Positions 32,697 to 33,997 of a stretch of DNA of 33,997 bases are shown here, one piece after another. Location of the stretch: contig CAMHMJ010000031.1 of the NCBI GenBank assembly GCA_946186185.1, forward strand, positions 1-33,997, in the 5' to 3' direction. Numbering within the stretch: the stretch's first letter is position 1; each line of letters opens with the position of its first letter. Made by a program: the position numbers and the translations under genes. Source of the DNA: an uncultured Treponema sp. GTDB taxonomy: Bacteria; Spirochaetota; Spirochaetia; Treponematales; Treponemataceae. The notes beneath the pieces are model-generated. The model saw only the letters and a program-made list of their open reading frames with translations. It was not told the origin of the DNA and made no database searches.

Positions 32697-33551
32697 ATGA
32701 TTGATTTACATATGCACACTACAGCTTCAGACGGACAGTACACTCCTTCAGAGCTTGTTACAAAAATAAAGCAGAAAGGAATTTCAGTTTTTGCAATTAC
32801 AGATCACGATACAGTAAAAGGCCTGGAAGAAGGAAAAAAAGCAGCCGAAAAAGAAAATTTAATTTTTATTCCAGGAATTGAAATCACAATTGAACGCCCT
32901 TTCTGTGAATTTCATCTTCTAGGGTTGGGGTTAAAAAGAATTTCAAACTCACTGACAGAAGTTATAACATCCCTGCAGAATAACCGCCATGAACGAAACT
33001 TACGAATTGTGCAGCACATGAACGACGCAGGTTACAAAGCAACTCTTGAAGAAATTCAAAACGATTATCCCGGACAAACTCTCGGAAGGCCGCATTTTGC
33101 CTTCTGGATGGAAAAACAGGGAATTGTAAAACATCATCAGCAGGCTTTTGATAAATTTCTTGCCCGGGGAAGACCCTGGTTTGAAGAACACTCAGGAGCA
33201 AACCTTGATGAAGCAATAGTTGCAATCAATGAAAGCGGAGGAATTCCCGTCCTTGCACACCCAATGTCCCTATATCTTTCCTGGAGCAAAATGGAGACTG
33301 CATTCATTGATTTTAGGGAAAGAGGAATTCAAGGAATAGAAGCCTTTCATCCTGGAGCTAGAGTTACAGAATGTCTGCGCCTTGAAGAAATGGCCAGAAA
33401 ATTAGGATTTTTTGTAACAGCCGGCAGTGATTTCCACGGTGAAAAAATCCGCCACGACAGAAAACCAGGTCACACATGTGGTGACAAAATAATTGAAGAC
33501 AGATTCTACTTCGAAGAACTTTTGCCAGCCCTCAATAGAATAGAAAACTAA
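32697..33551 (+). CDS. PHP-domain phosphoesterase (RNase AM/YciV-like)
   Basis: 284 residues. Metal ligands appear in order: DLHMHTTASDG (H5, H7), ITDHDTV (D36-D38), PGIEIT, HLLGLG, VLAHP and a C-terminal GSDFHGEK. Size and layout match the 5'-nucleotidase/5'-3' exoribonuclease group that includes RNase AM; substrate not proven. The start ATG begins the catalytic motif at once, so no earlier start is needed. It has no Shine-Dalgarno sequence. Confidence 0.85.
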   Translation: MIDLHMHTTASDGQYTPSELVTKIKQKGISVFAITDHDTVKGLEEGKKAAEKENLIFIPGIEITIERPFCEFHLLGLGLKRISNSLTEVITSLQNNRHERNLRIVQHMNDAGYKATLEEIQNDYPGQTLGRPHFAFWMEKQGIVKHHQQAFDKFLARGRPWFEEHSGANLDEAIVAINESGGIPVLAHPMSLYLSWSKMETAFIDFRERGIQGIEAFHPGARVTECLRLEEMARKLGFFVTAGSDFHGEKIRHDRKPGHTCGDKIIEDRFYFEELLPALNRIEN

Positions 33552-33589
33552 ACTCCTATTTCTTGGGCCAGCTCCTCTTCCCACCGGCC

Positions 33590-33615
33590 TTCCACGGCCC
33601 GCTAACGCTCGGTCT
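33590..33615. repeat. 26-nt dispersed repeat, copy 2
   Basis: 24 of 26 bases match 30807-30832, including GCTCGGTCT. Confidence 0.7.
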
Positions 33616-33783
33616 GGCGGCAGGGTCAGTAACAGTAAAAATCCTTGCCTGCAAAAACTTTTCGCCCTCGATTTCAAAGCCGCCATCCTGCTCCGCACCG
33701 TTCCACGCCGGGGCATGGCTGTTTCACCTGATTCACAAAAGATTCTCCTCCCTCTCAAATACAATCTCAAAACATCACCAAAT

Positions 33784-33813
33784 AAAAAAAATCCCCGCCA
33801 ATTCAGACAGGGA
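33784..33813 (-). terminator. intrinsic terminator, likely for rRNA read-through
   Basis: On the minus strand, an 8-bp stem with two G-U pairs (33806-33813 with 33792-33799), 6-nt loop, then eight T (33784-33791). It lies about 150 nt beyond the 5S end. Confidence 0.72.
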
Positions 33814-33870
33814 GTATCAATACAAACGAAAAACGATTTAAGCAAAAATCATTCTAGCTAACAAAAATAT

Positions 33871-33899
33871 CGTTAAATAAAAAAAGTCTAGCAGCAACC
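33871..33899 (-). repeat. degenerate duplicate of the 5S 3' tail
   Basis: CGTTAAATAAAAAAAG followed by TCTAGCAGCAACC. The 5S end at 33946 reads the same motif then TCTGGCAGCTACC: 12 of 14 bases match over the rRNA-like part. The rest of the 5S is not present. Confidence 0.6.
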
Positions 33900-33962
33900 A
33901 CAAAGCGTGACTAAAACAAAAAGTTTTCCGGATGCAAAAAAATGTCGTTAAATAAAAAAAAG

Positions 33963-33997
33963 TCTGGCAGCTACCTACTTTCCCACCACGAAGGCAG
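33963..33997 (-). rRNA. rrf: 5S rRNA, 3' end (partial)
   Basis: On the minus strand the last 35 bases read as the end of a 5S rRNA (GGTGGGAAAGTAGGTAGC then TGCCAGAC). It is cut by the window edge. A run of eight T follows directly. The rest of an rRNA operon is expected to the right. Confidence 0.8.

Larger units (their letters stand above)
33552..33962. other. gene-free stretch before the rRNA operon end
   Basis: About 410 nt with no credible gene; an open minus-strand frame here overlaps the PHP gene and has no family features. It contains the second copy of the 26-nt repeat, a minus-strand terminator and two copies of the CGTTAAATAAAAAAAG motif. Confidence 0.6.

Noticed and set aside
33402..33845. 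147-residue minus-strand open frame
   Set aside because: It overlaps the end of the PHP gene in antisense, has no family motif, and includes the dispersed repeat and terminator; a random open frame.

Overview
The window (about 34 kb) looks like chromosomal core sequence from a host-associated spirochaete of the Treponema type. The evidence is gene content and order: a complete V/A-type ATPase operon, the block rplU-prp-rpmA-obg-nadD-yqeK-LCP-rsfS, a bacterial SpoVG, an HtrA with a relaxed spirochaete-like lipobox, and an archaeal-type IMP cyclohydrolase. The genus is an inference from these families; I cannot name a species. No phage, plasmid, transposase or CRISPR array is visible.

Layout. 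(1) 1-2130: the end of an unknown + strand gene, then minus-strand metallophosphoesterase and hisC, with a perfect 13-bp inverted repeat between hisC and htrA. (2) 2133-5849: htrA, map, a J-domain protein and a universal stress protein, a minus-strand protein-quality and stress group running on from the ATPase operon. (3) 5854-15420, minus strand: secG, a PTS EIIA-like protein, then V-ATPase subunits in the order G/H-C-I-K-F-E-A-B-D, many overlapping. (4) 15567-16283: PurO-type IMP cyclohydrolase. (5) 16452-21101, plus strand: polyprenyl synthetase, TPR protein, RseC-like membrane protein, ispE, spoVG, tRNA-Gln(UUG), and a secreted NlpC/P60 protein with a possible outer-membrane barrel tail. 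Isoprenoid genes bracket this group. (6) 21342-24782, minus strand: three-gene FAD/Fe-S redox operon (GlpA-like dehydrogenase, NAD/FAD oxidoreductase, DUF1667 protein). (7) 24955-25239: a hyperacidic small protein with its own promoter and terminator. (8) 25430-30610, minus strand: the ribosome-assembly block from rplU to rsfS. (9) 30731-33997: a GC-rich hairpin island with tRNA fragments, tRNA-Thr(CGU), a double cyclic-nucleotide-binding regulator, a divergent PHP phosphoesterase, and the 3' end of a minus-strand 5S rRNA, so an rRNA operon lies just beyond the right edge.

The most noteworthy signals are these. Five genes have a -10-like box 6-7 nt before an ATG without a Shine-Dalgarno sequence, which suggests leaderless mRNAs. 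A 16-nt motif (CGTTAAATAAAAAAAG) recurs downstream of 5S, of a degenerate 5S tail and of tRNA-Thr. A roughly 230-bp island is bracketed by inverted tRNA T-arm fragments. The V-ATPase proteolipid carries a predicted cleavable signal peptide. A 94-residue protein is 57% Asp+Glu. Prp is retained beside an L27 that lacks the cleavable N-terminal extension. The LCP protein appears to lack key active-site residues. I saw no clearly new multi-gene defence or mobile system.
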